From assembly GCF_000620065.1 (NCBI RefSeq), contig NZ_JHVI01000017.1, positions 24,006 through 88,005 on the forward strand: a DNA stretch of 64,000 nt, in the 5' to 3' direction. Below are positions 16,116 to 24,768 of the stretch, piece by piece. Source of the stretch: Meiothermus cerbereus DSM 11376. Lineage in GTDB: Bacteria; Deinococcota; Deinococci; Deinococcales; Thermaceae. Numbering within the stretch: the first letter of the stretch is position 1; each line of letters opens with the position of its first letter. Under the pieces are notes generated by a model that saw nothing but the letters and a program-made list of their open reading frames with translations, ran no database searches and had not been told where the DNA came from. The position numbers and the translations under genes were made by a program.

Positions 16116-18596
16116 TCATCGCGGCTTGGTTTTGCGGGTGGGCACAGCATTCCAGGGGTCTTCGGGCCAGGGGTGTTTGCTGTAGCGCCCGCGCAGCTCC
16201 TTGCGAACCTCGAGGTAGGTGTTGTTCCAGAAGCTTTTTAAATCCTGGGTCACCTGGATGGGCCGCCCGGCGGGGGAGAGCAGGTGCAGCAAGACCGGGG
16301 TGCGACCCTCGTTGACGGTGGGGGTATCGGCCAGACCGAACAACTCCTGCAGTTTGACTGCCAGCACCGGTGGGCTGCCATCGGGGTTGTAGGTCAGCCT
16401 GATGCGCGAACCGCTGGGCACCTCGAGCCTCGTAGGCGCCAGTGCTTCCAGCCGGGCCGGGAGCGGCCAGGGCAAAAGCCCGCCTAGGATGCGGCCAAGC
16501 TCGAGGCGAGCAAAGTCTTCCCGGCGCGAGACCCCGTTCAGCCAGGGGGCCAGCCAGTCCTCGAGGGTCTGGAGCAGGTGCGTATCGGAAACATCGGGCC
16601 AGCCCTCCTCGGGCCGCCAGCTTCTAAGGCTCAGCACACGGGCCTGCCACTGGCGCAGCTCCTCCGTCCAGGGCAGCAAACCCAGGCCCTCTGTGCGTAC
16701 CACCTGGCACAACACCTCGCGGCGCTTGCTGGGCTCGAGGTGTAGGAGGGGCTTCCGGGCCAGCACCACCTCCCCGATCCGCAGCTCGCGCTGGGCCAGC
16801 AGAACCCCGTTGCGGGCGTCCCAGGCAACGTTCTCGACGGGGCGGGCCAGGGGGGATAAATCTTCTGGCTCAACTGGTGCAGCCAGAAAGATGCGCCCTT
16901 CCTCCTGGCCAGCGTCCAGGTGCGCCACGGCCAGCCAGGGCGTGCCGGCCAGGGGGTCGTCCTCCCCCAGGCGTACCCCACGCCCCCCCGAGAGGCGGTA
17001 GCGCAGGCGTTCCCCTTCGCGTAGGCGGGCCAGACGGTCGGGGTAGGCCAGGGCTACCAGCAGCCCCACCATGTGGGGGTCGGTGGGGCGGCTATCCGCA
17101 ACCACGCCCAACCGCCTGCGCCACTCCTGGCTCAGCCGCTCGACCCTGGACAGCGCGCCGGGCTCGGCCCCGTGCAAAGCCTGCTGGTGTTGGCGCCAGT
17201 GCCGCAGGGCTTCCAGCCGCAAACCCAGATCGGCCCCGGCCTCCCTGGGCAGGGGGTCGCGCTCCTCCAGCAAGGCGGCCAGATCGGCGGCCAGGGCGCT
17301 TTGCTGCAAGGCCTGGCCTTCCAGTAGCAAATGGGCCAGCCGGGGGTGGGTGGGCCACTCGAGTAGGGCCTTGCCCCGCTCGGTCAGACTATGGTTTTCC
17401 AGCGCTCCCAGGGCCTCCAGCAGTTCGCGGGCCTGTCGGAGGGCCCCGGCGGGGGGTGGTGTGATCCAGTCCAGCGCGTAGGGGTCTCGCACGCCCCACC
17501 GGGCCAGCTCGAGCAAGAGCGGGGCCAGGTCGGCCTCCAGAATCTCCGGCGGGCGCTGGGCCAGAAGCTGCCCGTCGGTGGCCGGGCTCCACAGGCGGTA
17601 GCAGACCCCCGGCCCCAGGCGTCCGGCCCGTCCGGCCCGCTGCATTGCGGCATCGCGGGTGACCCGCGTGGTGACCAGGCGGGTCAGGCCGCTTTTGGCC
17701 TCGAAGCGGGGGAGCCTCGAGTACCCCGCGTCCACCACCACCCGGATGCCCTCGATGGTCAGGCTGGTCTCGGCAATGGAGGTCGCAAGCACCACCTTGC
17801 GCCGGGCCGGGTCGGGCAGGATGGCGGCCTGCTGAGCCGAGAGCGGCAGGTCGCCGTAGAGCGGAGTGAGCTTAACCTCAGGGTGGCGCAGGGCCAGCAG
17901 CCGCTCGACACGGGTAATCTCGGCGACGCCTGGCAGAAAGACCAGCACGTCGCCCTCGTGCTCGGCCAGAGCCCGCGAGACCGCACCCGCCACTACCCCC
18001 GGCAGGGGGCCTTCGGGGTCTTTGGGCAGGTAGCGGATTTCTACTGGGTACTGCCGCCCTTCTGCCGTTAGGACGGGTGCCCCCAGGTGTCGGCCCAGCC
18101 CCTCCCCATCCAGCGTGGCCGACATCAGCAAGAGGCGCAGATCCTGGCGCAGGGTCTCTTGTACCTCGCGGCACAGCACCAGGCCCAAATCGGCCTGGAG
18201 GCTGCGCTCGTGGAACTCGTCGAAGATAACCAGCCCCACCCCCTCCAGGCCGGGGTTATGTTGCAGGCGGCGGGTCAGGATGCCCTCGGTAAGCACCTCG
18301 ATGCGGGTGGCGGGCCCTACCCGGCGCTCGAAGCGCACCTGGTAGCCCACCGTCTGGCCCACTTGCTCCCCCAGCAGGTCGGCCATCCGCGCCGCCACGT
18401 TGCGGGCGGCTAGTCGGCGGGGCTGCAACATCCAGATCTTCTGGCCCTTTAGCCAGGGCTCGCCCAGCAGTTCCAGCGGCAACACCGTACTCTTGCCTGC
18501 GCTGGGCGGTGCTTGCAGGATGGCTGTGCGGTGCGCCTCGAGGGCTTTTCGCAACGCGGGCAGAACCGAATAGATGGGCAGGCTGGCTTCAGACAT
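16116..18596 (-). CDS. hrpB: ATP-dependent RNA helicase HrpB
   Basis: 826 residues of the DEAH-type HrpB family: Walker A APPSAGKST at 29-37, DEFHERSLQADLGL as motif II, SATLDGE as motif III, the QRAGRAGRLGPG motif VI, and a long C-terminal HrpB-specific region ending WNAVPTRKTKPR. HrpB unwinds or remodels RNA with ATP; its physiological target is poorly defined in bacteria. It is divergent from a small membrane protein gene at 18665. Its stop abuts the integrase remnant, so the insertion event may have occurred right at its 3' end. Confidence 0.94.
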   Translation of the reverse strand: MSEASLPIYSVLPALRKALEAHRTAILQAPPSAGKSTVLPLELLGEPWLKGQKIWMLQPRRLAARNVAARMADLLGEQVGQTVGYQVRFERRVGPATRIEVLTEGILTRRLQHNPGLEGVGLVIFDEFHERSLQADLGLVLCREVQETLRQDLRLLLMSATLDGEGLGRHLGAPVLTAEGRQYPVEIRYLPKDPEGPLPGVVAGAVSRALAEHEGDVLVFLPGVAEITRVERLLALRHPEVKLTPLYGDLPLSAQQAAILPDPARRKVVLATSIAETSLTIEGIRVVVDAGYSRLPRFEAKSGLTRLVTTRVTRDAAMQRAGRAGRLGPGVCYRLWSPATDGQLLAQRPPEILEADLAPLLLELARWGVRDPYALDWITPPPAGALRQARELLEALGALENHSLTERGKALLEWPTHPRLAHLLLEGQALQQSALAADLAALLEERDPLPREAGADLGLRLEALRHWRQHQQALHGAEPGALSRVERLSQEWRRRLGVVADSRPTDPHMVGLLVALAYPDRLARLREGERLRYRLSGGRGVRLGEDDPLAGTPWLAVAHLDAGQEEGRIFLAAPVEPEDLSPLARPVENVAWDARNGVLLAQRELRIGEVVLARKPLLHLEPSKRREVLCQVVRTEGLGLLPWTEELRQWQARVLSLRSWRPEEGWPDVSDTHLLQTLEDWLAPWLNGVSRREDFARLELGRILGGLLPWPLPARLEALAPTRLEVPSGSRIRLTYNPDGSPPVLAVKLQELFGLADTPTVNEGRTPVLLHLLSPAGRPIQVTQDLKSFWNNTYLEVRKELRGRYSKHPWPEDPWNAVPTRKTKPR

Positions 18597-18664
18597 GGTC
18601 GCAACTTCCGCCCTGGTATTTTCGCACAGGTGCCCCCCTACAGGGCTGCTACCCTAGGGGCAAG

Positions 18665-18886
18665 GTGTTCGGGTTTATTTGGCTTTTGCTCACGGTATTT
18701 GCCGCTTGGATGGCCGCCCAACTGGTGCGGCAACCCCGCTTCTGGCGCACCGAGTCGCCTGCTTTGGGCGAGGTCGTTTCGGTTTGGCTCATTCTGACCC
18801 TGGTGATGGCCGGTAGCCTGGTGGGTTTGGGGGAGTTTCTGGCGCAGCTCTGGTTTCATAGCCCCGTCTGGCTGAGCCTGCGCTAA
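18665..18886 (+). CDS. Small two-helix membrane protein, hypothetical
   Basis: 73 residues from GTG at 18665, with two hydrophobic helices (about 3-20 and 35-58), ending in a short WFHSPVWLSLR tail. AGGGG lies a few bases upstream and TACCCT ends 9 bases before the GTG, so either a short-leader or a ribosome-binding start is possible. I recognise no family. Confidence 0.5.
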   Translation: MFGFIWLLLTVFAAWMAAQLVRQPRFWRTESPALGEVVSVWLILTLVMAGSLVGLGEFLAQLWFHSPVWLSLR

Positions 18887-18923
18887 AATGAGAGAAGTAT
18901 AAGAAACGCTCGAGGGGTTTTTG

Positions 18924-19190
18924 ATGTCGGATTTCGACACGGTCTTCTGTTTTCCTGCCATATCTTTTATGGGTATGAGCAGAGCCGAGGAATACCTACC
19001 CTGGGCCGAGACCTTCATCCGGGCCCGGCGGGTGGTAGCAGTGCGAATAGACGACAAGCAAGGTGAGTACGAAGCCCTGAGCGAGACCGGCTCGAGCTAC
19101 TTTATCGAGCGGCTCGAGCAGGCCCAGGCCTTGCTGCTGGTTTTGCAGGGGCACTCGAGCGAGACCCGGCTCGAGGGCCTGGCACAGTAG
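18924..19190 (+). CDS. Hypothetical protein, 88 residues
   Basis: From ATG at 18924 with GAGGGG about 7 bases upstream. It is soluble and mixed alpha/beta in appearance, with one Cys and no membrane segment or motif I recognise. A strong hairpin terminator follows at 19214-19245. Function unknown. Confidence 0.5.
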   Translation: MSDFDTVFCFPAISFMGMSRAEEYLPWAETFIRARRVVAVRIDDKQGEYEALSETGSSYFIERLEQAQALLLVLQGHSSETRLEGLAQ

Positions 19191-19213
19191 CGGGGCCAAC
19201 CCAAGGTAATTTT

Positions 19214-19245
19214 TCCCCAGAACACCCGCCTCTTCTGGCGGGTGT
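19214..19245 (+). terminator. Hairpin terminator after the 88-residue gene
   Basis: A 10-bp perfect stem, AACACCCGCC / GGCGGGTGTT, is followed by CCGCTTT. A T-run (AATTTTTCCCC) also lies 5' of it. Confidence 0.55.
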
Positions 19246-19307
19246 TCCGCTTTAGTGGCTCAAAAATTCCCAAGGACGCCCCAAACCTAAGGTTCAAACG
19301 GGCGCGA

Positions 19308-19313
19308 TAGGAT
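19308..19313 (+). promoter_or_regulatory. -10 box of the leaderless permease promoter
   Basis: TAGGAT ends 6 bases before GTG at 19320. Confidence 0.45.
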
Positions 19314-19319
19314 AAAGCC

Positions 19320-20510
19320 GTGGAACTGCTGGCCTACGCTGTTTTGCTGCTCACCTATCTGGGCCTGGGCCTGGGCTACTGGCCCGGATATCGTATGAAC
19401 CGGGCCGCCATTGCGCTTACCGGCGCGGCCTTTCTGATTGTGCTGGGGGTGCTCAACTTCGAGGAGGCCTGGCGGGCTTTGGAGCCCCATACCCTGGGGT
19501 TTTTGTTCGGGGTGATGGTGCTCAACACCCACCTGGCCTATGCGGGCTTTTTTCAACTGGCGCTGAATGGGCTGGTACACCTGGCCCGCTCGCCGCTGGG
19601 CCTCTTGGTCTGGCTGACCTTCGGCACGGGCATTCTTTCAGCTTTGTTCCTCAACGACACCATCGCCATCCTCTTTACCCCGCTGGTGCTGGCCCTCACC
19701 CGCACCCTGGGGTTGCCCCCGGTGCCCTACCTGCTGGCCCTGGCCGGGGCCACCAACCTGGGCAGCGTGGCCACCCTGACCGGCAACCCCCAGAACATTG
19801 TGGTGGGGAGCCTTTCGAAGATCACCTACCTCGAGTTTGCCGCGGCCCTCACCCCGGTGGCCCTGCTGGGCTTGCTGGTGCAGGTGGGGCTGTTGTATGC
19901 GCTGTATCCGGCGGTGCGCTCGAGGGCCCCCCTGCCCCCCCTGCCTGCGCTTCGTTTTCGCTTAAACCGGGCGCTGTTGTTCAAGGGCCTCTGGATTACC
20001 CTGGCTCTGCTGGCCGCCTTTGTGCTGGGCTACCCCCTGGCCCAGGCCGCCCTGGTGGCCGCCGGGCTGCTGCTTTTTAGCCGCCGGATTCGCTCCGAAC
20101 GATTTTTTATGCGGGTAGACTGGGAGCTGCTGGTGATGTTTTCGGGGCTGTTTATGGTAACGGCCTCGGTGCGGGAGCTGGGCATCCTGTCCCTGATGGA
20201 GCCCCTGGCCACCACCGCCCCCGGCCTGGCGGGCGTAACGGTGCTGCTTTCCAACCTGATTTCCAATGTTCCGGCGGTGCTGCTCTTGTACCCTTTGATA
20301 CCCGCAGGCGACACCCAGGGCTGGCTTTTGCTGGCGGCGGCCTCGACCCTGGCGGGCAACCTGACCCTCCTGGGTTCGGTCGCCAACCTGATCGTGGCCG
20401 AGGCTGCCCGGCGCGAGGGTTACCACCTGAGCTTTTTGGAGCACCTGCGCTTTGGCCTGCCGCTTACGCTCCTGACCTTGCTTTTGGCCTATGCCTGGAT
20501 CTTCCGTTAA
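19320..20510 (+). CDS. ArsB/CitM-superfamily ion permease
   Basis: 396 residues with about 11 membrane helices. The signature LAGATNLGSVATLTGNPQN (about 138-156) is the conserved loop of the arsenical pump / SLC13 / citrate ion-transporter superfamily. The matching repeat in the second half is NLISNVPAVLLLYPLI and LAGNLTLLGSVANLIVAE. Members move anions such as arsenite, citrate or sulfate, or exchange Na+/H+. No ars genes adjoin, so arsenite is not supported. The start is a leaderless GTG. Its last 20 bases overlap trmK. Confidence 0.82.
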   Translation: MELLAYAVLLLTYLGLGLGYWPGYRMNRAAIALTGAAFLIVLGVLNFEEAWRALEPHTLGFLFGVMVLNTHLAYAGFFQLALNGLVHLARSPLGLLVWLTFGTGILSALFLNDTIAILFTPLVLALTRTLGLPPVPYLLALAGATNLGSVATLTGNPQNIVVGSLSKITYLEFAAALTPVALLGLLVQVGLLYALYPAVRSRAPLPPLPALRFRLNRALLFKGLWITLALLAAFVLGYPLAQAALVAAGLLLFSRRIRSERFFMRVDWELLVMFSGLFMVTASVRELGILSLMEPLATTAPGLAGVTVLLSNLISNVPAVLLLYPLIPAGDTQGWLLLAAASTLAGNLTLLGSVANLIVAEAARREGYHLSFLEHLRFGLPLTLLTLLLAYAWIFR

Positions 20511-21153
20511 GCTCGAGCCCCGCCTACAAGCGGTGGCCCAGGAAATAAAGGCCCCCACCCACGCCGACATCGGCTCCGACCACGCCCTGCTGCCCCGCTA
20601 CCTGCTTCTCTCCGGGCGGGTGCAGCGGGTGATTGTGGTGGAGAAGAACCAGGGGCCCTGGGAGAACTCCAGGCGGGCCTTGGAGGGCCTCGCTGCCGAG
20701 GTACGGCTGGGCGATGGTCTGGGGGCTTTGTCGCCTGGCGAAGCCGACTCGCTCAGCCTGTGCGGGATGGGGGCCCGCCTGATGGTTCGGATTCTCTCGG
20801 CCCACCCAGCACGCTTACCGCCCCGCCTGGTGCTCCAGCCCAACGACAGCGCCCTGCCCCTGCGCCAGTGGGCGCTGCAGGCTGGCTATGCCCTGCGTAA
20901 TGAGCAGATGGTGGAGGGTTTCTGGCGCTACAGCATCCTCACCCTGGAGCGGGGCGCTTGCGCGGCCTACAGCGGGCTGCCGCTCGAGCTGGCCCTGCGC
21001 TTTGGGCCTTTGTTACTCAAAAGCAAGCACCCCCTGCTCAGCGCCGAGCTGTTGGCGCGACGGCAGCAGCTCGCCAGACTGCCACAGGTGGAGCCGGTGC
21101 GGCTCGAGCTCGAGCACATAGAGCAAGCCCTAGCGCTTTTGCAAGGGTTCTGA
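20491..21153 (+). CDS. trmK: tRNA (adenine-22-N1) methyltransferase TrmK
   Basis: 220 residues, SAM-dependent Rossmann methyltransferase. It shows ADIGSDHALLPRYLLLSG as motif I, VEKNQGPWENS as the acidic SAM-binding turn, and CGMGARLM with LQPNDSALPLRQWA, which are hallmarks of the TrmK/YqfN family. It methylates A22 in the D loop of tRNAs. The start at 20491 overlaps the permease by 20 bases, so translation is probably coupled. The last helical region is the TrmK coiled-coil domain, shortened. Confidence 0.88.
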   Translation: MPGSSVKLEPRLQAVAQEIKAPTHADIGSDHALLPRYLLLSGRVQRVIVVEKNQGPWENSRRALEGLAAEVRLGDGLGALSPGEADSLSLCGMGARLMVRILSAHPARLPPRLVLQPNDSALPLRQWALQAGYALRNEQMVEGFWRYSILTLERGACAAYSGLPLELALRFGPLLLKSKHPLLSAELLARRQQLARLPQVEPVRLELEHIEQALALLQGF

Positions 21154-21158
21154 CGGAC

Positions 21159-21641
21159 TCAGTGCGGTAGCCGCTGCTGCACCAGCCCGTACACATACGT
21201 GCCCAGCAGTGCTCCGAGTAGTATCACTGCTGCCCCGGCGTAGCCGCTGCCCAACAGCGCATAGATGGGGCCGGGGCAGGCCCCCACCAGCCCCCAGCCC
21301 AGCCCAAACACCACCCCCCCCAGCACATAGCGGTAGCGCCCTGGGTCAGCCGGGCGGACGTGCAGGGGCTCGCCGTCGCGCGACTTTACCCCCAGTCGCC
21401 GTAAGAGCCACAGCGCGAGCAGGGCGGTCAACACTGCGCTACCAATCACCCCGTACATGTGAAACGACTCGAAGCGGAACATCTCGTAGATGCGGTACCA
21501 CGAGGCAATCTCGCTTCGGATGGCCACCAACCCAAAAAAAGCCCCGGCTAGTAGATACGGTACGAGGGTCAGTAGGCCTGAGCCGCTACCGGGGCCAGCC
21601 TGTGTCTGTACTTCGAACTCATCACGGATGGGAAGCGCCAT
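21159..21641 (-). CDS. YeeE/YedE-type sulfur transporter, half 2
   Basis: 160 residues with about four helices, containing the family block [21 protein letters not shown] with the conserved Cys in CPGP. YeeE/YedE (TsuA-type) proteins import thiosulfate or related sulfur compounds through Cys-based relay. Here the usual single protein is split into two genes three bases apart. This is the downstream half and corresponds to the C-terminal repeat. Confidence 0.85.
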   Translation of the reverse strand: MALPIRDEFEVQTQAGPGSGSGLLTLVPYLLAGAFFGLVAIRSEIASWYRIYEMFRFESFHMYGVIGSAVLTALLALWLLRRLGVKSRDGEPLHVRPADPGRYRYVLGGVVFGLGWGLVGACPGPIYALLGSGYAGAAVILLGALLGTYVYGLVQQRLPH

Positions 21642-21644
21642 GGT

Positions 21645-22208
21645 TCACCTCAGCCAGAAGAGCGCCCAGGGCAGGATGATGTGGGCCGCTATCAGTCCGC
21701 CCGCAAAGAAGCCCAGCGTTGCCAGCAGCGAGGGCAGTTGCAGCGCCGCCAGACCGGTAATGGAGTGGCCCGAGGTGCAGCCCGCCGCCCAGCGGGCCCC
21801 AAAGCCAATCAGGAATCCGCCCAGCAGCAAAAATAAGAAGCCTGCCGGGTTCAACACCGCCTGCCAGGAAAAAAGTTCCCTGGGCAAGAAGCCCGAATCC
21901 GCCGAGACCCCCATCTGCTCTAGCGCCCCTACGGTCTGGGGATTGAGCTGCACCGGGTTGGGGTTGCCCAGGAGCACCCCCGCCACAAACCCCCCCAGCA
22001 CGATGCCCAGCACAAAGGCCAGGTTCCAGCTTTCGGCCCGCCAGTTGTACTGGAAGAAGGGCAGCCGGCTGCCCAGCGCTGCGCACACGTGCCTTAGTGA
22101 AGAGGAGATGCCAAAACGCCGGTTGCCCACCAGGAGCAACAGGGGTACGGTCAGGCCAATCAAGGGGCCGGCCACATACCAGGGCCAGGGCTGGGTAAGC
22201 CATTCCAT
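21645..22208 (-). CDS. YeeE/YedE-type sulfur transporter, half 1
   Basis: 187 residues, four or five helices, with [19 protein letters not shown], the equivalent of the N-terminal Cys motif (AAGCTSGH) of the family. It forms the two-gene transporter with the downstream CPGP half. In many bacteria such pairs sit beside rhodanese or sulfur-carrier genes. None is adjacent here, so thiosulfate as substrate is family inference. Confidence 0.86.
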   Translation of the reverse strand: MEWLTQPWPWYVAGPLIGLTVPLLLLVGNRRFGISSSLRHVCAALGSRLPFFQYNWRAESWNLAFVLGIVLGGFVAGVLLGNPNPVQLNPQTVGALEQMGVSADSGFLPRELFSWQAVLNPAGFLFLLLGGFLIGFGARWAAGCTSGHSITGLAALQLPSLLATLGFFAGGLIAAHIILPWALFWLR

Positions 22209-22266
22209 AGTTCTCTATCTTCCAGCAAAAGCTGATAAAGATTGTAAACTAATCTTCAAAAAGAGA

Positions 22267-22295
22267 ACCTCGAGCCGCTAGGGGTGGCTCGAGGT
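22267..22295 (-). terminator. Terminator after the PEGA/MliC gene
   Basis: A perfect 10-bp stem ACCTCGAGCC / GGCTCGAGGT is followed on the minus strand by TCTCTTTTTG. It ends the transcript of the 22304-24497 lipoprotein operon. The stem embeds the iterated CTCGAG palindrome twice. Confidence 0.65.
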
Positions 22296-22303
22296 CAACC
22301 AGG

Positions 22304-23596
22304 CTAAATACGGCAGTTCGACAACACCACCTGGCCCCGCACGATCAGGCGGCCCACCTGCCCAATTTCCCAGGTGTAGGTGTTGTTGGAGTAAACCAGC
22401 TCGGCCCCGCTGCGAACCAGGGGCAGGGTCTGGAAGGCCCCGTCGTAGAACAGGCGCACCTGGTTGCTGCTGATGTAGTTCACCACCAGGGTGCCACCCT
22501 GGCAGGTGTAGGTGAAGGAGCCCGAGGGTGGGCGCACCGGCTGTACGGGTTGCACGGGCTGTACCGGCTGGACGGGTTGCACCGGCTGCACAGGTTGTGG
22601 GGGTGGCGCGATACCGACCAGGTTGATGCTCAGGCGCGTAGTACGGCCTGCCTGGATGGTGACCAGGGTGCGGAAGGGGCTGAAGCCGCTGCGCCGCAGC
22701 TCCACTGTGTAGCTGCCGGGGTTGAGGGTGACGTTCAGGGGGGTATTGCCCACCAGCCGGCCGTTCACCAGCACCTGGGCGCCCCTGGGATTGCTGTCTA
22801 CCGACAGCACGCCGGTGGGCGGAGGTGTGGCTACGAGCGGCAGGTTGAGCTGGGTCACCTGCCCGGCCTGGATGGTGAAGGGGGTACGCAGGGGGTTGTA
22901 GCCGCTGCGACGGAGCTCGAGGGTATAGCTACCCGGCAATAGCTCGACTGTAAGGGGGGTATTGCCCACCACGCGCCCATTAATCAGCACCTGGGCCCCG
23001 CTGGGGATGCTGTTCACCGACAGGGTGCCGGTAGTGGGCGGGGGTGGGGGCAGTTGCCCGGCGATGTAGTAGGCCTCGTCCGAGACCCAGTCGTTGGTGG
23101 GGATGGGCGTGACCACAATCGAGAGGGCCCGGGCCAGGTTGCTCTCGCCCTGGATGCGGGCTTCGCCGGTCTGGATGTTGATAATCTCCGAGACATCCAG
23201 CGGGCGGCGGCTGGCCACGGCCAGCACCCGATCCTGCCCGGCCGGGCCTTCCACGGTAAAGGTGTAGCGGGCTCCGGGGCCGGGGAAGGTACGCACCTCG
23301 CCGGCGCGCAACAGGTTCTGCTGCTCAAAGGCGTTGGGGAGAATGCCGCTAATCTCGCCGGTAGCCCGCACGCTAAAGAGATACACATAGGCCGGCTGGC
23401 TGACCTGCACCGAGATCTGGATGTTCTCGCCAAACTGGTAGACCGGGTTGCCGGTTTTGTTGGGGTCTTTGTCCACCCAGACGCGCACCTGAAGGTCTTG
23501 CGGGGGCGTGGGGTTCACGATAATGCTCTGGGGGCGCAAAGGTTGCGCCAGGGCCGAAAGCAAAGCCAAGCCCAAAATACCCACGAGTTTTTTCAT
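22304..23596 (-). CDS. Secreted DUF4384-PEGA-PEGA-MliC-like protein
   Basis: 430 residues. A signal peptide at 1-17 is followed by a DUF4384-like domain (about 35-170). Two PEGA repeats follow (about 190-330), each with GAQVLxNGRxVGNTPL and PGSYTxELRRSG. Next comes a Gln-Pro-Val tandem linker, then a C-terminal module (about 365-430) with FTYTCQGGTLVV and VVLSNC that resembles the MliC lysozyme-inhibitor fold with its closing Cys pair. DUF4384 and PEGA modules are common on the envelope surface. The lysozyme-inhibitor resemblance is an inference. Last gene of a three-gene operon. Confidence 0.8.
   Translation of the reverse strand: MKKLVGILGLALLSALAQPLRPQSIIVNPTPPQDLQVRVWVDKDPNKTGNPVYQFGENIQISVQVSQPAYVYLFSVRATGEISGILPNAFEQQNLLRAGEVRTFPGPGARYTFTVEGPAGQDRVLAVASRRPLDVSEIINIQTGEARIQGESNLARALSIVVTPIPTNDWVSDEAYYIAGQLPPPPPTTGTLSVNSIPSGAQVLINGRVVGNTPLTVELLPGSYTLELRRSGYNPLRTPFTIQAGQVTQLNLPLVATPPPTGVLSVDSNPRGAQVLVNGRLVGNTPLNVTLNPGSYTVELRRSGFSPFRTLVTIQAGRTTRLSINLVGIAPPPQPVQPVQPVQPVQPVQPVQPVRPPSGSFTYTCQGGTLVVNYISSNQVRLFYDGAFQTLPLVRSGAELVYSNNTYTWEIGQVGRLIVRGQVVLSNCRI
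22540..22602 (-). repeat. 9-bp tandem repeat coding for Gln-Pro-Val
   Basis: About seven copies of a 9-base unit (CAGCCGGTC-like with synonymous drift) encode the QPV linker of the PEGA/MliC protein. Such a track can change length by slippage without breaking the frame. Confidence 0.6.
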
Positions 23597-23606
23597 ACCA
23601 CCTCCA

Positions 23607-23984
23607 CTACAGCGCGCAGTTGCTGAGCACCACCTGGCCGCGCACGCTCAGGGTGCCGCGGCTGCCCGTCCACTCCCAGGTGTAGGCCCCCCCGCTAAAC
23701 AGCAGGGTGGGGCTACGGCGCACCAGGCTTAGGTTTTGGAAGGCCCCATCGTAAAAGAGTTGCAGGCTGTTGCTGTCCAGGTAGCGCACCACCAGGGTGC
23801 CCCCGCTGCAGCGGTAGGTAAAGCTACCCGGACCCGGCGTCACAATGCTGGGCTGTACGGGGGTCACCGGGGTTACGGGCTGCACCGGCTGGGGGCGCGG
23901 GGGCTCGTCTTCCACCAGCAAGATGCAAGACGAAAGGGCCAAAGCCAACCAAAGAAGCAAGAGCGAGCGCTGCATAGGGTTCAA
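23607..23984 (-). CDS. MliC-like lipoprotein
   Basis: About 122-125 residues. A lipobox LALALSSC precedes a QPVQPVTPVTPV linker and a single C-terminal module with FTYRCSGGTLVV and VVLSNCAL, paralogous to the C-terminus of the 22304-23596 protein. The two Cys fit the disulfide of MliC/PliC lysozyme inhibitors. Start: TTG at 23984 has AAAGGA at good spacing, while ATG at 23975 is further from it. Either gives the same signal peptide. Second gene of the operon. Confidence 0.72.
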   Translation of the reverse strand: MNPMQRSLLLLWLALALSSCILLVEDEPPRPQPVQPVTPVTPVQPSIVTPGPGSFTYRCSGGTLVVRYLDSNSLQLFYDGAFQNLSLVRRSPTLLFSGGAYTWEWTGSRGTLSVRGQVVLSNCAL

Positions 23985-23993
23985 AAGTCCTTT

Positions 23994-24497
23994 CTAGGGG
24001 CAGTTGGAGTAGACATCATAGTCATACGAGCCCGAGTACTGGCTACCACTGAGCGTAGTAACCGTGACCGTGACGGTGGTTTTACCGCTGTTGGATGGGG
24101 GTGGGGTGATGGGGCTTACGACGATGGACTGCTGGCTCACGCCCGAGGGCATGCGCTGGGGTACGTTCACCTGACCAAAAGTCAGCGTGCCGACAAATAC
24201 CAGGTCGTTTCCATCGCGGCTGAGGTCGTTCAGGGGGCGCTTGCGGGTAAGGGTATCTCCAGATGCAAAGCCTTCGTACCTTTCTTGGATAGAGACGATC
24301 ACCGAGGGGTCTGGTGCGCGGAATTTGTAGCGCATCTGGGTGGTTTTGTTGGTGCAAAAAACGTAGGCTCCATCGGAGTTGCGCTGCCAGTTGCTTTCGA
24401 AACGGAAGTTGGAGACCGGTAGGTCAAGCACCACGATACAGCTCGAGAGCGCTACGGCCAGTGCTGCCAACATGCTCCACAGTAGGGTTCGTTTCAT
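23994..24497 (-). CDS. Lipoprotein, hypothetical
   Basis: 167 residues with a lipobox signal (ALAVALSSC at about 12-20). The mature part has paired Cys at about 48 and 166 and a Thr/Val-rich beta stretch (KTTVTVTVTTLSGSQYSGSY) near the end. I recognise no domain. First gene of the operon with the two MliC-like proteins, 9 bases from the next, so all three probably act together at the envelope. Confidence 0.6.
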   Translation of the reverse strand: MKRTLLWSMLAALAVALSSCIVVLDLPVSNFRFESNWQRNSDGAYVFCTNKTTQMRYKFRAPDPSVIVSIQERYEGFASGDTLTRKRPLNDLSRDGNDLVFVGTLTFGQVNVPQRMPSGVSQQSIVVSPITPPPSNSGKTTVTVTVTTLSGSQYSGSYDYDVYSNCP

Positions 24498-24630
24498 GCC
24501 TCGAGCCTAGCACATGAGCAACCCCCGGCATAGAGCAAGGACGCCTTTCTTAAGCGAAGTTAAGCGGAAGCGTTTATTAGACGCGCTTTTTGCAGGTTTT
24601 ACACAGCTCCAAAGCTAGAATCAAAATCTT

Positions 24631-24757
24631 ATACCAGATTCGGTTAGTTCGGCGCCGGATGGCGGCGAACTAACCCGACCGAAGGGAGTGCTCTAGGATT
24701 CAAAAAGATAGCCTCTGGGGACTTTGGTTTGGATGATTATCTTTTTGAATCCGGTAT
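24631..24757 (+). repeat. 127-bp two-hairpin repeat, copy 1
   Basis: Ends ATACCAGATTC and GAATCCGGTAT are near-perfect inverted repeats. Inside are two hairpins: one built on GGTTAGTTCG, the other on GGATTCAAAAAGATA or near variants with long arms. The upper stem of the first hairpin differs from copies 2 and 3 on both arms (GGCGCC...GGCGGC instead of TCACC...GGTGA), so pairing is kept. Confidence 0.8.
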
Positions 24758-24768
24758 TACCGCCGCCC

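Noticed and set aside
15510..18600. Second attachment site matching the tRNA-Arg 3' end
   Set aside because: No copy of the T-arm/acceptor sequence was found nearby, so boundaries of a former element cannot be drawn.
24631..24757. Target-site duplication around the 127-bp repeats
   Set aside because: Flanking bases differ between copies and the T/A-rich edges make any duplication ambiguous; classification as a transposon relic is therefore not claimed.
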